Assembly: GCA_037039925.1 (NCBI GenBank)
Contig: JAXRKP010000660.1
Span: 157,001-221,000 of the forward strand
Reading direction: 5' to 3'
From: Doris montereyensis
Taxonomy: Eukaryota > Mollusca > Gastropoda > Nudibranchia > Dorididae
DNA: 64,000 nucleotides
The notes beneath the pieces were generated by a model. It made no database searches, was not told the origin of the DNA, and was given only the letters and a program-made list of their open reading frames with translations. A program made the translations under genes and the position numbers. Numbering within the stretch: the stretch's first letter is position 1; the number at the start of each line of letters is the position of its first letter. Shown here piece after piece: positions 24,240 to 35,155 of the stretch.

Positions 24240-24460
24240 TGTATGGATGATTTGATTTGATTTGATTTGATTTGATTTGATTTGATTTCACTCGCGTCTG
24301 CAGCTATGGTGATCTGGGTTTTTTGGTACATGTGGTTAGGTTTTTTTAATTTTGCTCGGACTGCCTTGTAAACAGCAAAGGTATTTTTAACAGGCTGCAC
24401 AGAGCGTTGGGATCTACACGAGGGACGGACCTGCTTTATGTTATCCATGGTGGATATGTA
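24240..24460 (-). mobile_element. SINE family C copy with (GATTT)n tail
   Basis: A run of eight GATTT units at about 24247-24288 is followed by CACTCGCGTCTGCAG, GTGATCTGGGTTTTTTGG, GGACTGCCTTGTAAACAGC, GCACAGAGCGTTGGGATC and a GGACGGACC end. The expanded pentamer is the 3' tail of the minus-strand element. The tRNA-like head is missing. Confidence 0.7.
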
Positions 24461-24544
24461 ACTTTCAAGAAAATTGTTTGATCCGTTTTTGAGAAACCAG
24501 GAGAACGAGATAGGCCTACTTGGGTTTTTTTTTTAGGTCTTTCA

Positions 24545-24747
24545 TTATATTATATTATATTATATTATATTATATTATATTATATTATATTATATTATAT
24601 TATATTATATTATATTATATATTATATTATATTCTTTACTGCTTGCTGCAGTTACAGTGTCGTTGTGTTGTTTATGTTCTACTTACAGCACTGTGGAAGG
24701 AAGTTGAAAGAAGTTAAACTGAAATAAAAAATTCAATCTCCTGAAGC

Positions 24748-24824
<77 letters not shown>

Positions 24825-24826
24825 TA
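24545..24826. repeat. (TATAT)n and (TA)n microsatellites
   Basis: A TATAT pentamer run spans about 24545-24631, and a TA run with two TTTA interruptions spans about 24751-24826. The ~120 bp between them is unique. Confidence 0.97.
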
Positions 24827-25361
24827 CACACACGAAGTAAAGATCTGTGTGACGGGTGACAGTGACTGTTTTTACTGCTCAGTCTTTTTTTTTAAGAGTC
24901 ACAAGTGATGTCACTCATTTTCATATGTACTGTTCTTTCTTTCTTTCATTTTTAGATGTGTTTGTGTCCTCCCCCCCCCGCCTTTCCCTGCTCTTCCCAA
25001 TTTATAAGTTGATATTATTTGCCAAATCTAGGATTTTGTAACATAGCGCGCTACAATTGCAGCCCTGAGTGAGTTGGAATATAAATAGTACCACCATGAT
25101 GCCAGTGTATTATATATTCAATGCAATTTTTTCGTGACTTTGATATTGAATGACATGCCTGTATTTTTAATTTCAGTTGGGGGGTTTTTTTCACCCTCAA
25201 TGAGTGTCGGGTTAGACACGCCTTTGTCTTTGTATAAAGTTGAAAGTTGTACAGTATTTTTAATTCACAATTTTTTAAATTTATTTTTTTACTTTGCTTT
25301 CTTCACTTGACCACATTTTTATGTTCTTGTATTGAATACTTGTAAATTGTTGTTGTTGTTA

Positions 25362-25377
25362 TTATTATTATTATGAA

Positions 25378-25411
<34 letters not shown>

Positions 25412-25413
25412 TA

Positions 25414-25489
<76 letters not shown>

Positions 25490-25573
25490 CATTATTATTA
25501 TTATTATTATATTATTATTATTATTTATTATTATTATTATCATTATTATTATTATTATTATCATTATTATTAG
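25362..25573. repeat. (TTA)n microsatellite with TCA interruptions
   Basis: ATT/TTA trinucleotides interrupted by about six ATC units. Reading frames here are homopolymer-type artefacts. Confidence 0.98.
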
Positions 25574-25759
25574 GCAGTTTTTTAGTGTAATAACATTGAT
25601 TCATGGTTTGTTTCAACTTTTGTTCCATGTAAACTTATGACTTTGACACTTTTCCCAGTTCACTGCTTGTGGGCCTGATATTACTTGTAGTAGTAGTAGT
25701 GTTAGTGGTGTAACAAAATTTACTTTGTATTTGAAGCTTTAACTCAAAAAGGGCTTCAG

Positions 25760-25761
<2 letters not shown>

Positions 25762-25808
<47 letters not shown>
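25762..25808. repeat. (GT)n microsatellite
   Basis: About 23 GT units. Confidence 0.98.
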
Positions 25809-25809
<1 letters not shown>

Positions 25810-25976
25810 CAGTAGTGTACAGTACCGGTCTCTTCCAGGGATTAGGACTGGGTGGGGGGAGGGGGAAGGGGGGGGTGGTGTTGAGCTCTTGAGAACGACG
25901 TTGCTACTTTCTTCCCAGTCGTTCTACTGTCACTGAAGGGACTAAAGCGACCAAATGTACAAGTAAAGCCAAAATT

Positions 25977-25985
25977 ATGCTGCTG

Positions 25986-26068
<83 letters not shown>

Positions 26069-26160
26069 GCTACTACTACTACTGCTACTGCTACTGCTGC
26101 TGCTTCTGCTGCTGCTTCTTCTTCTTCTTCTTCTTCTTCTTCTTCTTCTTCTACTACTAT

Positions 26161-26205
<45 letters not shown>
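25977..26205. repeat. Compound CTA/CTG/TTC trinucleotide tract
   Basis: About 75 triplets, in order: CTA run, mixed CTG/CTA, a TTC run, then CTA again. It reads as poly-Leu in one frame, but no gene context surrounds it. Confidence 0.97.
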
Positions 26206-28000
26206 GGTGTGACTAACAGCAGTGAGTTGAGTTCAATTAAAACACTATATATCCCTAGCTGACGACTATGATTTGTATATACGTGAGCAGACAGTTATAC
26301 TGTGGTCATCAAGACGGGATATAAAGTGTTTCCATCGAACGTGACTCACCACAATAAGTATAATAATTGTAGTGTAGTAGTATAATTTCGGCCTTGAACT
26401 GAGCGAGCCGCAATGGCTTTTTTAACCATTGTTTGGAGTTTTTTTTTAATTTTCTGTACATTTAATTGCAATGATCCACCATGTGTTTCCATGTACAAAA
26501 ACAAAACAAAAATGAACAACCTATTTTTCTTGCAAATATCTACTTTTAAACAAACAAATTTAGAATGCCTTTTCTATATGAAAGGAAAGGAGTATATTTT
26601 TGCCTCATTGATAATTTTTGAGTTTTCATCGATGTTCATGCGATTTGTCCTTGTTTAACTAGATTTATTTTTTTTGGGGGGGGTTTCGATTATATATTTT
26701 TTAACTGTGGAGAATGACACATCCACGAATCAGTGTGTTATTACAATTTGCCGACCTTTGCTTTCTTCTTTATTTAGATGACAATCTAACGTTACACTAC
26801 ATGTCCTACTGTACCATCACAGAATGACTGAGTGGAATTGAAATACATTGTCATCGTTGTTGCATTGATTAATAATATTGATTCATGCTAAGCATTCATC
26901 CACTCTAACTCGTAAGTTCTAACCAAGAGGAGTCTTGTCGTAGCTTACATTCATTGGCTGCACCCACCATAAAACACAGCCATACTTGGTACGAGTCTCA
27001 ATTCTCAAAATTGTTTTGAGGGATGGGGGAGGGGGTGTGTGGATTTGTTTCCAGTCTTCATCCTGCATATCATTGTCTTCATCCTGCATATGTTGTTAAT
27101 TGTATTTGACAACATCATGGCTTGGGTAGTCATTTATTCATTCATTCATTCATTCATTCATTCATTCATTCATTCAACGCCAGTGCAAAAAACAAACCCA
27201 CTCGTGTACCTTTTTCGTCAGTACATCGTTCATGTATTTAGTTACGTGGTAAGATCTACTTCTCCCATGCACTCCTGGAACTGAATGCCATGGGTCAGAG
27301 GTTAGAGGCCATGTCTAGCTGCGGCAGAAAAATATTCAGTATGGCTAATCCATGACATTGACATCAGAGGGTATTAATTTCCACGTTGAATAATTATAAT
27401 CGCTTTAGTTTGTTTTGTTGTTTTTTTTTTAACATTTTCTTGTAAATACCGTACTAAGATTATTTTAAAAAAAAACTCTGTTCTCTTCAAGAATCTGTCT
27501 CAAATTTTGTTCGATCAAATCTAATCGAGATAAATGGTACCACTTCGCGAAAGTTTGTTATCGGAAGTAAATTTAAAGGGGGAAACACTTAAATTGAATA
27601 AGATAAGAGGAGCTTGAATGCAATATGACGCCTAAACTTAAATCGATGGAATTATGAAGTGTGAATAAAAATAATATGCTTTCGTGTGAAGGGCAACTGA
27701 AGCTCTGCGTTTTATTTACTTCAAATTTGGTCGCGACATTCTCAAATGTTGTCCGCCTTTGTCGTTAAGTCAAACAGCTTATTTAGTACGGTTGTCACTG
27801 GGAGTGGGAATCTTGATGTGTAATGGAGGAATAATACGCTGTCAAGGAATAATACGCTGTCAAGGAATAATACACTGTCGTTCTAATGCTTCATAGAAAG
27901 ATGTTAAGCTAGGGATCCCGTTTGCCAATGCCGACAACGAGATGTTATTGGTCCGTGTCGCCAGCTCGCAGTACCTGTGTCCGTCCCGAATCTGTGACCG
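26206..28000. other. Intergenic, nothing recognised except (TTCA)n
   Basis: A (TTCA)n run lies at about 27130-27176. GGAATAATACGCTGTCAA is repeated two and a half times at about 27830-27880. No coding or RNA gene was seen. Confidence 0.55.
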
Positions 28001-28570
28001 TGTTTTGCTTGCGGGCGGTTGGCGGGCACTTCCTACTTCTTCTTCTTTCCTTTCTCTCTTTCACTTATCTGTCCTCATCTCACCGTTTCCTCTTAACTCA
28101 CCCTGAGATCACTGCATATGGTGGGTGTAAGTGTAAGATTGAAAATTTCAATAAAGCAAGCAAAAGGCGCTTCTGGTGGGTCCTACTTCTTTCCTTTCTT
28201 CACTCTTTTCACCTACCTATCGTATTGCCTGTCTCCTCTTAACTCACCCTGAGATCACTGCATATGGTGGGTGTAAGATGGAAAATTTCAATAAAGCAAG
28301 CGAAAGGCGCTTCTGGTGGGTCCTACTTCTTCCTTTCTTCAATCTTTTCACCTACCTATCGTCTTGGCTGTCTCCTCTTAACTCACCCTGAGATCACTGC
28401 ATATGGTGGGTGTAAGATGGAAAATTTCAATAAAGCAAGCGAAAAGGCGCTTCTGGTGGGTCCTACTTCTTTCCTTTCTTCACTCTTTTCACCTACCTAT
28501 CGTCTTGGCTGTCTCCTCTTAACTCATCCTGAGATCACAGATTATGGTTGACGGGGTAAATTTCAATGAA
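28000..28570 (+). repeat. Family D in tandem, about four copies, 140-bp period
   Basis: GCGCTTCTGGTGGGTCC, TTTCACCTACCTATCGT, CTGTCTCCTCTTAACTC, CCTGAGATCACTGCATATGG and AATTTCAATAAAGCAAGC recur at 140-bp spacing. This shows the full extent of the family D unit and that it can expand in tandem. Confidence 0.9.
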
Positions 28571-28779
28571 ACACATATACATGTATGTACCTGTCGTGCC
28601 TATAACTATAACTATTATATTTTGTGTCTACCTTGCACCTGCTGTACTGTGTCCATCATGTATGTGGTCTACCGTGTCAATTTTTGTATTTGTTACACTA
28701 CAGTGTGTAAACTCTGTAAACCTGTATCAATTGTATTTTTGTAAACCCCGTATCTGGTCTACTGTGTCAATTTTTGTAT

Positions 28780-29250
28780 TTGTGACAGTGTGTCAATCCT
28801 GTATCAATTGTGTTGTGTCAATCCTGTATCAATTGTGTTGTGTCAATCCTGTATCAATTGTGTTGTGTCAATTCTGTATCAATTGTTATGTAGTGAGTCA
28901 ATCCTGTATCAATTGTGTTGTGTCAATCCTGTATCAATTGTTATGTAGTGAGTCAATCCTGTATCAATTGTGTTGTGTCAATCCTGTATCAATTGTTATG
29001 TAGTGTGTCAATCCTGTATTAATGTGTGTCAATCATGTATCAATTGTGTTGTGTCGATTCTGTATCAATTGTGTTGTGCCAATCCTGTATCAATTGTTAT
29101 GTAGTGTGTCAATCCTGTATCAATTGTTATGTAGTGTGTCAATTCTGTATCAATTGTTATGTAGTGTTTCAATCCTGTATCAATTGTTATGTAGTGTGTC
29201 AATCCTGTATCAATTGTTATGTGGTGTGTCGATTCTGAATTTATTACATT
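28780..29250. repeat. 23-30-bp minisatellite
   Basis: GTGTCAATCCTGTATCAATT repeats about 18 times, with either a short linker (GTGTT) or a longer linker (GTTATGTAGT), giving two interleaved period classes. Confidence 0.95.
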
Positions 29251-29282
29251 GTCAGTTCTGCATTTATTATTACAGTGTCAAA

Positions 29283-29425
29283 ACGGGCGGTAGGCGGGCG
29301 CTGCTGGTAGGTCTTACTTCTTTCCTTTCCTTCTTTATTCACTTGTCTTTCATCTTGCTGTTTCTTCTTAATTCACCTGAGATCACCGCAATGGTAAACC
29401 GCTAAACTTCAAAGAAACAATCTAA
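29283..29425 (+). repeat. Dispersed repeat family D copy
   Basis: It starts GGGCGGTAGGCGGGCGCTGC and ends GCAATGGTAAACC then AAAGAAACAATCTAAC. It directly follows the CAATCCTG minisatellite. Confidence 0.7.
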
Positions 29426-29504
29426 CAAGCAGTGTCAAATCATGCTCCCTTTGTACAAACATTATGTCAATGCTGTGTCTGTTGTTGTATTGTGTGTGTG
29501 TGTG

Positions 29505-29655
29505 GGTGAGGGGGGTGTTGCTGGTAGGTCCTACTTCTTTCCTTTACCTCTTTCACTTATCTTTCATCTTGCTATTCCCTCTTTTCTTCATTCACCCCGA
29601 CCACACCACCGCATATGGTGGATGGGGAAAATTTCACAGAAACAAACAATCCTGT
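29505..29655 (+). repeat. Dispersed repeat family D copy
   Basis: It has GTGTTGCTGGTAGGTCCTAC, TTTCATCTTGCTATTCCC, GCATATGGTGGATGGGG and TTTCACAGAAACAAACAATC in the usual order. Confidence 0.7.
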
Positions 29656-29863
29656 ATCTTTATCTAATGTGTTGTGTCCTTCCGGTAACCAATACAACTT
29701 TTTGTACACTACACCCATGGTACTTTTTGTCTGTCCATCAATCATTACATTTACATTGTCGTTCACTGATGCATTGTACTGGTCAATTGCGCCGTTTCAT
29801 CCCTTTTTCTACATTTATTACATCCATTTCTTTATATAAATATATCTCCTATTGGATTATTAT

Positions 29864-29895
<32 letters not shown>

Positions 29896-30039
29896 TTGTT
29901 ATTATTATTATTTTTATTATTGGAATAATGAAATGCACACACACACACACACACAGGGTTTTCATTGACCTATCAATTTTTCTTTAGGACCCATTCTTCT
30001 GTAGTTTATTGTATTATTGTTTTCAAGTGAAAAGGGATA

Positions 30040-30180
30040 GGGGGGGGGGGGGGGGGGTCAGAGTAGTGAGTCGTAAATTCTTCAACCTCTCACATGTCTT
30101 TCATCTTGCTGTTTCACTCTTGAGTCACCCTAAGATCACCGTATGCAGTGACTTGGGTAAATTGCAATGAAACAATCCGA
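30040..30180 (+). repeat. Dispersed repeat family D copy, after a G-run
   Basis: A run of about 17 G at 30040-30057 precedes TTCAACCTCTCACATG, TTTCATCTTGCTGTTTC, CACCCTAAGATCACC and GCAATGAAACAATC. Confidence 0.6.
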
Positions 30181-30860
30181 CCAAGCTTTTCCTCCCACTT
30201 CCTCTTATCTGTTTCTTTTGGGGGGGGGGGGGGGGTTCTTTTTTTGTTTTCTTTTGATTTCTTTCCTTAACGTGTTGGGTTTTTTGTTGGTATTTCATTT
30301 TCCCATTCATCTGAACCTTCATCATCATTCCTTACTATTTTTAGAGAGGGGGGGGAACTGTTTGTTTGAATGTTCATGGACTTGTTATTATTTTTATGTT
30401 TGATTGATTTTGTGTAAAAAATTTTTTTTAACAAAATCTGTTTTCTAGGTTAATTTTTTGACAATCACAGAAGGCTTGGCTTCATGGAACAATTATTACG
30501 TTTACTACATGCTGTCATTTATGTTTCAACATACACGATTTTCTGTTTGTTTGTTTTTTCGTCTTTGTTCTTTCCTTACTTCATTGGTTATTCATCCTTT
30601 CTTGTACATTGTTATAAATAATATGACATTATTATTATTATTATTACTATTATTGAATTGTTACCTTTGTTTTTAATTTGATGTTATTTGAATAAATTTG
30701 TTTCAAATTTTCATGCAAATATGTTAATTTGAATTAAGATTAAAGAGCAAAGAAAAATAAAACAAAAGAACAAAAAAAAAAGCGTGAGTTTTTTAAAATG
30801 ATTTTTATTACTTTATTACTTTTTTGCCTTTTTAAAAATTTATAACAAGTATTATTATTA
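30181..30860. other. Unassigned AT-rich sequence
   Basis: It contains a 15-base G-run near 30220 and a short ATT run at about 30633-30655. No gene was seen. Confidence 0.5.
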
Positions 30861-30864
30861 TCAG

Positions 30865-31155
30865 TACCTTCACCAAAGGACGTATCCGGAATTGAAAAGT
30901 ACAACGCTGTACGGCGAGATACGTCAGCATCACTAAAATTACTGAGAGTCCTGAAGTGGGAACCATTGGTACAGCACCACAAGTTCACCAGGTTGGTCAT
31001 AACACGCCGTATTCTTACCGGAGACGTTGCTAATGCTATTCACAAGTATCAATTCTTCAACAGCTATACACCGAGAACGAAGTCTAACAACGGGCACAAC
31101 CTCTCCAACAACGATACCAACTTATGTGTAACATTGACAAATACACCTTGTGCAG
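30865..31155 (+). mobile_element. LINE ORF tail, truncated (first of two)
   Basis: The translation includes NAVRRDTSASLKLLRVLKWE, then HKFTRLVITRRILTGDVA and YTPRTKSNNGHNLS. The pattern L-x-W-x-x-L, R-L, K/R-I-L-x-G and a later R-T-x-x-x-x-H matches the end of CR1/L2/jockey-type reverse-transcriptase ORFs. It is cut off by the SINE pair that follows. No RT core is present. Confidence 0.5.
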
Positions 31156-31172
31156 CTTCCACTCCACAGTCA

Positions 31173-31573
31173 AGTTAATGAAATAAGATCATATGAAAAT
31201 GAAAGCCCCATAGGAACAAAAACGAGACAAATACAAGGAATACACAGAAAAAAATCCTGGCTACCACTCCATGGGGACCGAACCCGCAACCTCTGCTGCG
31301 TCAACACCCATCGCCTCACCATGAAAAGAAAACGTGCTACCAACCGAGCAAAAAGTTAGTAATAAACTCGGTTGGAAGCACGCCTTCTTTTCTTGGTGAG
31401 GCGATGGGTGCCGACGCAGAGTTCGCGGGTTCGATCCCCATGGTGGCCAGGATTTTTTTCTGTGTATTCTTGTATTTGTCTCCTGTCTTTGTTGCTATGG
31501 GGCTTTTCATATTATCTTATACCATTACCTTCACTTCCGACATGCCCCTTGCCTCACTGTTTGTCTTTATCTA
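31173..31573. mobile_element. Head-to-head pair of tRNA-derived SINEs forming a long inverted repeat
   Basis: The left arm (about 31180-31345, minus) and right arm (about 31362-31545, plus) are near reverse complements. Shared text includes CTCGGTTGG, GGTGAGGCGATGGGTG, GACGCAG, GCGGGTTCG, ATCCCCATGG or its GGTCCCCATGG variant, and TTTTCTGTGTATTC. Box A-like GCTCGGTTGGTAGCACG and box B-like GGGTTCGATCCC mark tRNA-type heads that meet at the centre with a ~17-nt loop. A 13-bp direct repeat CACTCCACAGTCA flanks the whole pair (31160-31172 and 31574-31586), so the palindrome behaves as one insertion. Confidence 0.75.
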
Positions 31574-31839
31574 CACTCCACAGTCAGCATTTTTATAAGA
31601 GCTCAGACCATTGTTCAATTTAAACAACATGTACACACATTTATTTCAAAACTTTTAACTGTAAAACTATCTGCGGCACTAATGCTTAGGCCCTTTGCAC
31701 TTTTGCAGATTATTAATGAACGGAAACAGAAAGCTGTGATGTGGAGGATAGCAGCTGAAGTTGTACAGAGACGAAAAAAGGAAAAGTGGTTAGCAAAAGA
31801 TAATATTTCTACTATTGAAATGATTGATGTCCTTACTTT

Positions 31840-32040
31840 ACACAAACGCTCAAGGATCAAAACCTCACTGATCTCAAATATCGAAGACAACAGCTCAGAC
31901 TAGCCTTCATGTTCAAAATTGTCAAAGGAATTACTCCATCAATTTCCCCGTGAAATTCTTAATTCCAAAACTATCAAACCACTACTAAAGTTTGAAGATC
32001 ACATGACGAATAACATAATTGAGCCGTACATCACAAACAA
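31840..32040 (+). mobile_element. LINE ORF tail, truncated (second), fused to the 43-bp satellite
   Basis: In frame it reads LKDQNLTDLKYRRQQLRLAF, then MFKIVKGITPSI, a TGA/one-base break at about 31950, then ILNSKTIKPLLKFEDHMTNN and IIEPYITNNN. The K-V/I-x-G-x-x-P and TNNI-x-E-x-x-x-TNN pattern is typical of the end of jockey/CR1-like LINE ORFs. The sequence runs without a gap into the satellite. The open stretch just upstream (31596-31903, with INERKQKAVMWRIAAEVV) is not recognised. Confidence 0.6.
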
Positions 32041-34110
32041 CAATATACCAACCACCATTACATACAAACAACACTAGTTACTACACTATACCAACCACCA
32101 TTACATACAAACAACACAAGTTGCTACACTATACCAACCACCATTACATACAAACAACACAAGTTACTACACTATACCACCATTACATACAAACAACACA
32201 AGTTACTATACTATACAAACAACACCACCATTACAATTACATACAAACAACACAAGTTACTACACTATACCACCATTACATACAAACAACACAAGTTACT
32301 ACACTATACCACCATTACATACAAACAACACAAGTTACTACACTATACCAACCACCATTACATACAAACAACACAAGTTACTACACTATACCAACCATTA
32401 CATACAAACAACACAAGTTACTACACTATACCAACCACCATTACATACAAACAACACAAGTTACTACACTATACCAACCACCATTACATACAAACAACAC
32501 AAGTTACTACACTATACCAACCACCATTACATACAAACAACACAAGTTACTACACTATACCAACCACCATTACATACAAACAACACAAGTTACTACACTA
32601 TACCAACCACCATTACATACAAACAACACAAGTTACTACACTATACCAACCACCATTACTATACCAACCACCATTACATACAAACAACACAAGTTACTAC
32701 ACTATACCAACCACCATTACATACAAACAACACAAGTTACTACACTATACCAACCACCATTACATACAAACAACACAAGTTACTACACTATACCAACCAC
32801 CATTACATACAAACAACACAAGTTACTACACTATACCAACCATTACATACAAACAACACAAGTTACTACACTATACCAACCACCATTACATACAAACAAC
32901 ACAAGTTACTACACTATACCAACCACCATTACATACAAACAACACAAGTTACTACACTACCAACCACCATTACATACAAACAACACAAGTTACTACACTA
33001 TACCACCATTACATACAAACAACACAAGTTACTACACTATACCAACCACCATTACATACAAACAACACAAGTTACTACACTATACCAACCATTACATACA
33101 AACAACACAAGTTACTACACTATACCATACAAACAACCATTACACTATACAATTACATACAACACACAACACAAGTTACTACACTATACCTATACCAACC
33201 ATTACATACAAACAACACAAGTTACTACACTATACCAACCATTACATACAAACAACACAAGTTACTACACTATACCTATACCACCATTACATACAAACAA
33301 CACAAGTTACTACACTATACCATCACCATTACATACAAACAACACAAGTTACTACACTATACCAACCATTACATACAAACAACACAAGTTACTACACTAT
33401 ACCAACCATTACATACAAACAACACAAGTTACTACACTATACCAACCATTACATACAAACAACACACGTTACTACACTATACCAAACCATTACATACAAA
33501 CAACACAAGTTACTACACTATACCATTACATACAAACAACACAGTTTACATACAAACAAACAACAAGTTACTACACTATACCAACCATTACCATTACATA
33601 CAAACAACACAAGTTACTACAAACTATACAAGTTACTACACTATACCAACCATTACATACAAACAACACAAGTTACTACACTATACCAACACCACCATTA
33701 CATACAAACAACAACAAGTTTACTACCACATTACATACAAACAACACAAGTTTACACTATACCAACCATTACATACAAACAACACAAGTTACTACACTAT
33801 ACCAACCATTACATACAAACAACACAAGTTACTACACTATACCAACCATTACATACAAACAACACAAGTTACTACACTATACCAACCACCATTACATACA
33901 AACAACACAAGTTACTACACTATACCAACCACCATACAAACAATACAAGTTACAAACAACAAGTTACTACACTATACCAACCATTACATACAAACAATAC
34001 AAGTTACTACACTATACCAACCATTACATACAAACCACGTTACTACACTATACCAACCATTTTACATACTAAAAACATACAAACACAATTGATGTCAGAA
34101 TACATAAAAC
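32040..34110. repeat. 43-bp satellite, left array, about 48 copies
   Basis: The unit contains TTACATACAAACAACACAAG, TTACTACACTATACCAACC and ACCA. Many copies lack CACC, giving a 39-40-bp variant that clusters from 32820 on. No plus frame contains a stop codon in the unit, so a ~700-codon artefact frame (32019-34115) runs through it. Confidence 0.98.
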
Positions 34111-35155
34111 AATAAAGGAGAAATAGAAACAAGACAGTTACATAAGAAACGTACAAACAGTGGAGGGGGGGTGTTACAAAAACAACACAAGAAATATGGA
34201 ACCATTACATACAAACAACACAGATCTAAAAATATTAAATACAAACAAGTAATAAAAGGTGACCAGATACACAAGAGAGAAAGACCAACCACTATTACAT
34301 ACAAACAACACAAGTTAGAGACATTACCAACATTACAGACAGACCAACCATTACATACATTAGTACAAACAACACACGTTACTACACTATACCAACCACC
34401 ATTACATACAAACAACACACGTTACTACACTATATACCAACCACCAGAGAGAGAGAGACCAGAGAGATTAAAGAAACAAAACAGGCAGGGGAGAAAGAAA
34501 GGGAGAGAGAGACGTGTGAGTATGGGAAACAAGAACAAAAAATAGGATAAATGTAAGACTAGATCTATATCTCACTGGGTCTAGAAAGAAGAAATGATAG
34601 GATAAATGTAAGATTAGATCTATATCTCACTGGGTCTAGAATGAAGAAATGATAGATAATGAATGAAAGCAAGTATAAATCAAGACAAAAATTTACACTG
34701 AAGGTGCGAAATGTATATAAATTACAAATTTATCGATGTAATAAGGGTGGAGAGTAAACAACTTATCTGAAATTTCAAAAAATGCCAGTTAGGACTAGAT
34801 CTAGCATTGATGCCATCCAAGGAATCAAAATCTCAAATTATTTTTCCTTGGTGATAACATAAGGTCTATTCCGTAATGGTAAGAAACTGTGCGCCAAGAT
34901 GCTTCCGGTAAATGGTGAACGTAAAAGAAATAAAAATACAAAATAAAATTTGTAAAAAATGTAGATGCCTACCATTGAGTATGCTACCATAGGCGGGCAC
35001 ACGGGGTGTGAACTGCCAGAGGGACCCAACTTTGCCCGGGATAGGAAGGGGTGGAGGGGGTGGCAGGGTTAGGGTGGGATAGTTTCATGGGGGTGGTTGG
35101 GGAGCGGATGGGGTAGGGTAGAGGATGGGGAAGGGTCAGGGATAGTAATAGCGTG
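34110..35155. other. Spacer between satellite and Penelope-like element
   Basis: Scattered satellite pieces occur up to about 34440, then a GA-rich stretch. A ~64-bp duplication lies at 34540-34665 (AGGATAAATGTAAGA, TAGATCTATATCTCACTGGG twice), and a G-rich block at 35035-35140 (TGGGGTAGGGTAGAGG-like). No gene was seen. Confidence 0.6.

Noticed and set aside
25373..26216. Poly-Ile/Asn/Tyr and poly-Leu frames
   Set aside because: Trinucleotide microsatellites with no gene context.
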